The position numbers and the translations under genes are program-made. Positions 5,916-6,292 of a DNA stretch of 6,292 nucleotides are shown here, one piece after another. The stretch is from NCBI GenBank assembly GCA_913061025.1, contig CAJXUJ010000079.1:1-6292 (forward strand). Reading direction: 5' to 3'. This DNA comes from an uncultured Actinomycetes bacterium. Lineage in GTDB: Bacteria; Actinomycetota; Actinomycetes; S36-B12. How positions within the stretch are numbered: the stretch's first letter is position 1; each line of letters begins with the position of its first letter. Below the pieces are notes generated by a model that worked only from the letters and a program-made list of their open reading frames with translations, had not been told where the DNA came from and made no database searches.

Positions 5916-6292
5916 GCGTGCGAGCCGACATAGTCGATACCGGTCACAAGTACCGCCGCGCAGGACGCATCGTGATCAACGCACCGGCGGAGAAAATCTT
6001 CGACATCATCGCCGACCCCTACCGGCATCCGGAGTTCGACGGCTCGGGGACTGTGAAGAAAGGCTTCACTGGACCGCACCGTCTCAGCGAAGGTGCCAAG
6101 TTCGGCATGGACATGAAGATGGGCTTCCCCTACAAGATCAAGAACACCGTGGTGGAGTTCAACGATCCGACGCTGATCGCCTGGTGCCATCCCGGTCACC
6201 ACAGGTGGCGTTACGAACTGCGGGCCATTGACGAGAACACCACCGAGGTCACCGAGACCTTTGATGGTTCCACCGCCCGGTTCCCACCGGCG
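5912..6292 (+). CDS. SRPBCC (START/Bet v1-like) family protein, 3' end cut by window edge
   Basis: The first 127 codons are present and the frame is open to the window edge; family members are commonly about 145-160 residues, so most of the domain is visible. The pattern fits an SRPBCC helix-grip fold: a first strand RRAGRIVINAPAEKIFDIIAD at residues 15-35 (strand, then the helix beginning at the APAEKIF motif), PYRHPEFDG at 36-44, then alternating strands including FPYKIKNTVVEF and RWRYELRAI and a TEVTETFDG strand. Such proteins bind hydrophobic ligands or act as polyketide cyclases or dehydratases, and nothing here defines the ligand. ATG 5912 overlaps the decarboxylase stop as ATGA and there is no well-placed ribosome-binding site, so translation is probably coupled to the upstream gene. 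This suggests that the two proteins are made together and may act in one pathway. Confidence 0.85.
   Translation, partial: MSVRADIVDTGHKYRRAGRIVINAPAEKIFDIIADPYRHPEFDGSGTVKKGFTGPHRLSEGAKFGMDMKMGFPYKIKNTVVEFNDPTLIAWCHPGHHRWRYELRAIDENTTEVTETFDGSTARFPPA

Overview
The window is a gene-dense stretch of a high-GC bacterium, most likely an actinomycete. The reasons are strongly G/C-ending codons, GTG starts, tightly packed reading frames, TAnnnT-type -10 boxes sitting next to start codons, and protein motifs typical of actinobacterial carotenoid genes. No rRNA, tRNA, CRISPR array, insertion sequence or long non-coding stretch is visible. The longest gaps between genes are about 25-30 bases. A genus cannot be named from the sequence alone.

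Left part (1-4489, minus strand): a four-gene carotenoid operon, transcribed from right to left. The order is a CruF-type membrane carotenoid hydratase candidate, a membrane-anchored family 2 glycosyltransferase, a CrtI-family carotenoid desaturase, and a trans-polyprenyl diphosphate synthase (CrtE/IdsA type) that runs off the left edge lacking only its last residues. The first three genes overlap by 4 bases at each junction (GTGA, ATGA), and 29 bases separate the desaturase from the synthase. Together they suggest C20 precursor supply, desaturation, hydration of a terminal psi end and glycosylation of the new hydroxyl, giving a polar acyclic or monocyclic carotenoid. Phytoene synthase and any cyclase are absent from the window and may lie beyond the left edge.

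Right part (4515-6292, plus strand): a divergent two-gene unit. It encodes a group II PLP-dependent amino-acid decarboxylase of unknown substrate, followed with a 4-base ATGA overlap by a SRPBCC (START-like) ligand-binding protein truncated by the right edge. The pairing is unusual beside a carotenoid operon, and its function is not deducible from sequence alone.

The two units meet head to head with only 25 bases between their preferred start codons. That gap carries two back-to-back -10-like hexamers that share one TA step, each 7-8 bases from a start codon. This suggests a compact bidirectional promoter producing leaderless or nearly leaderless messages, and it is the most interesting regulatory structure in the window.
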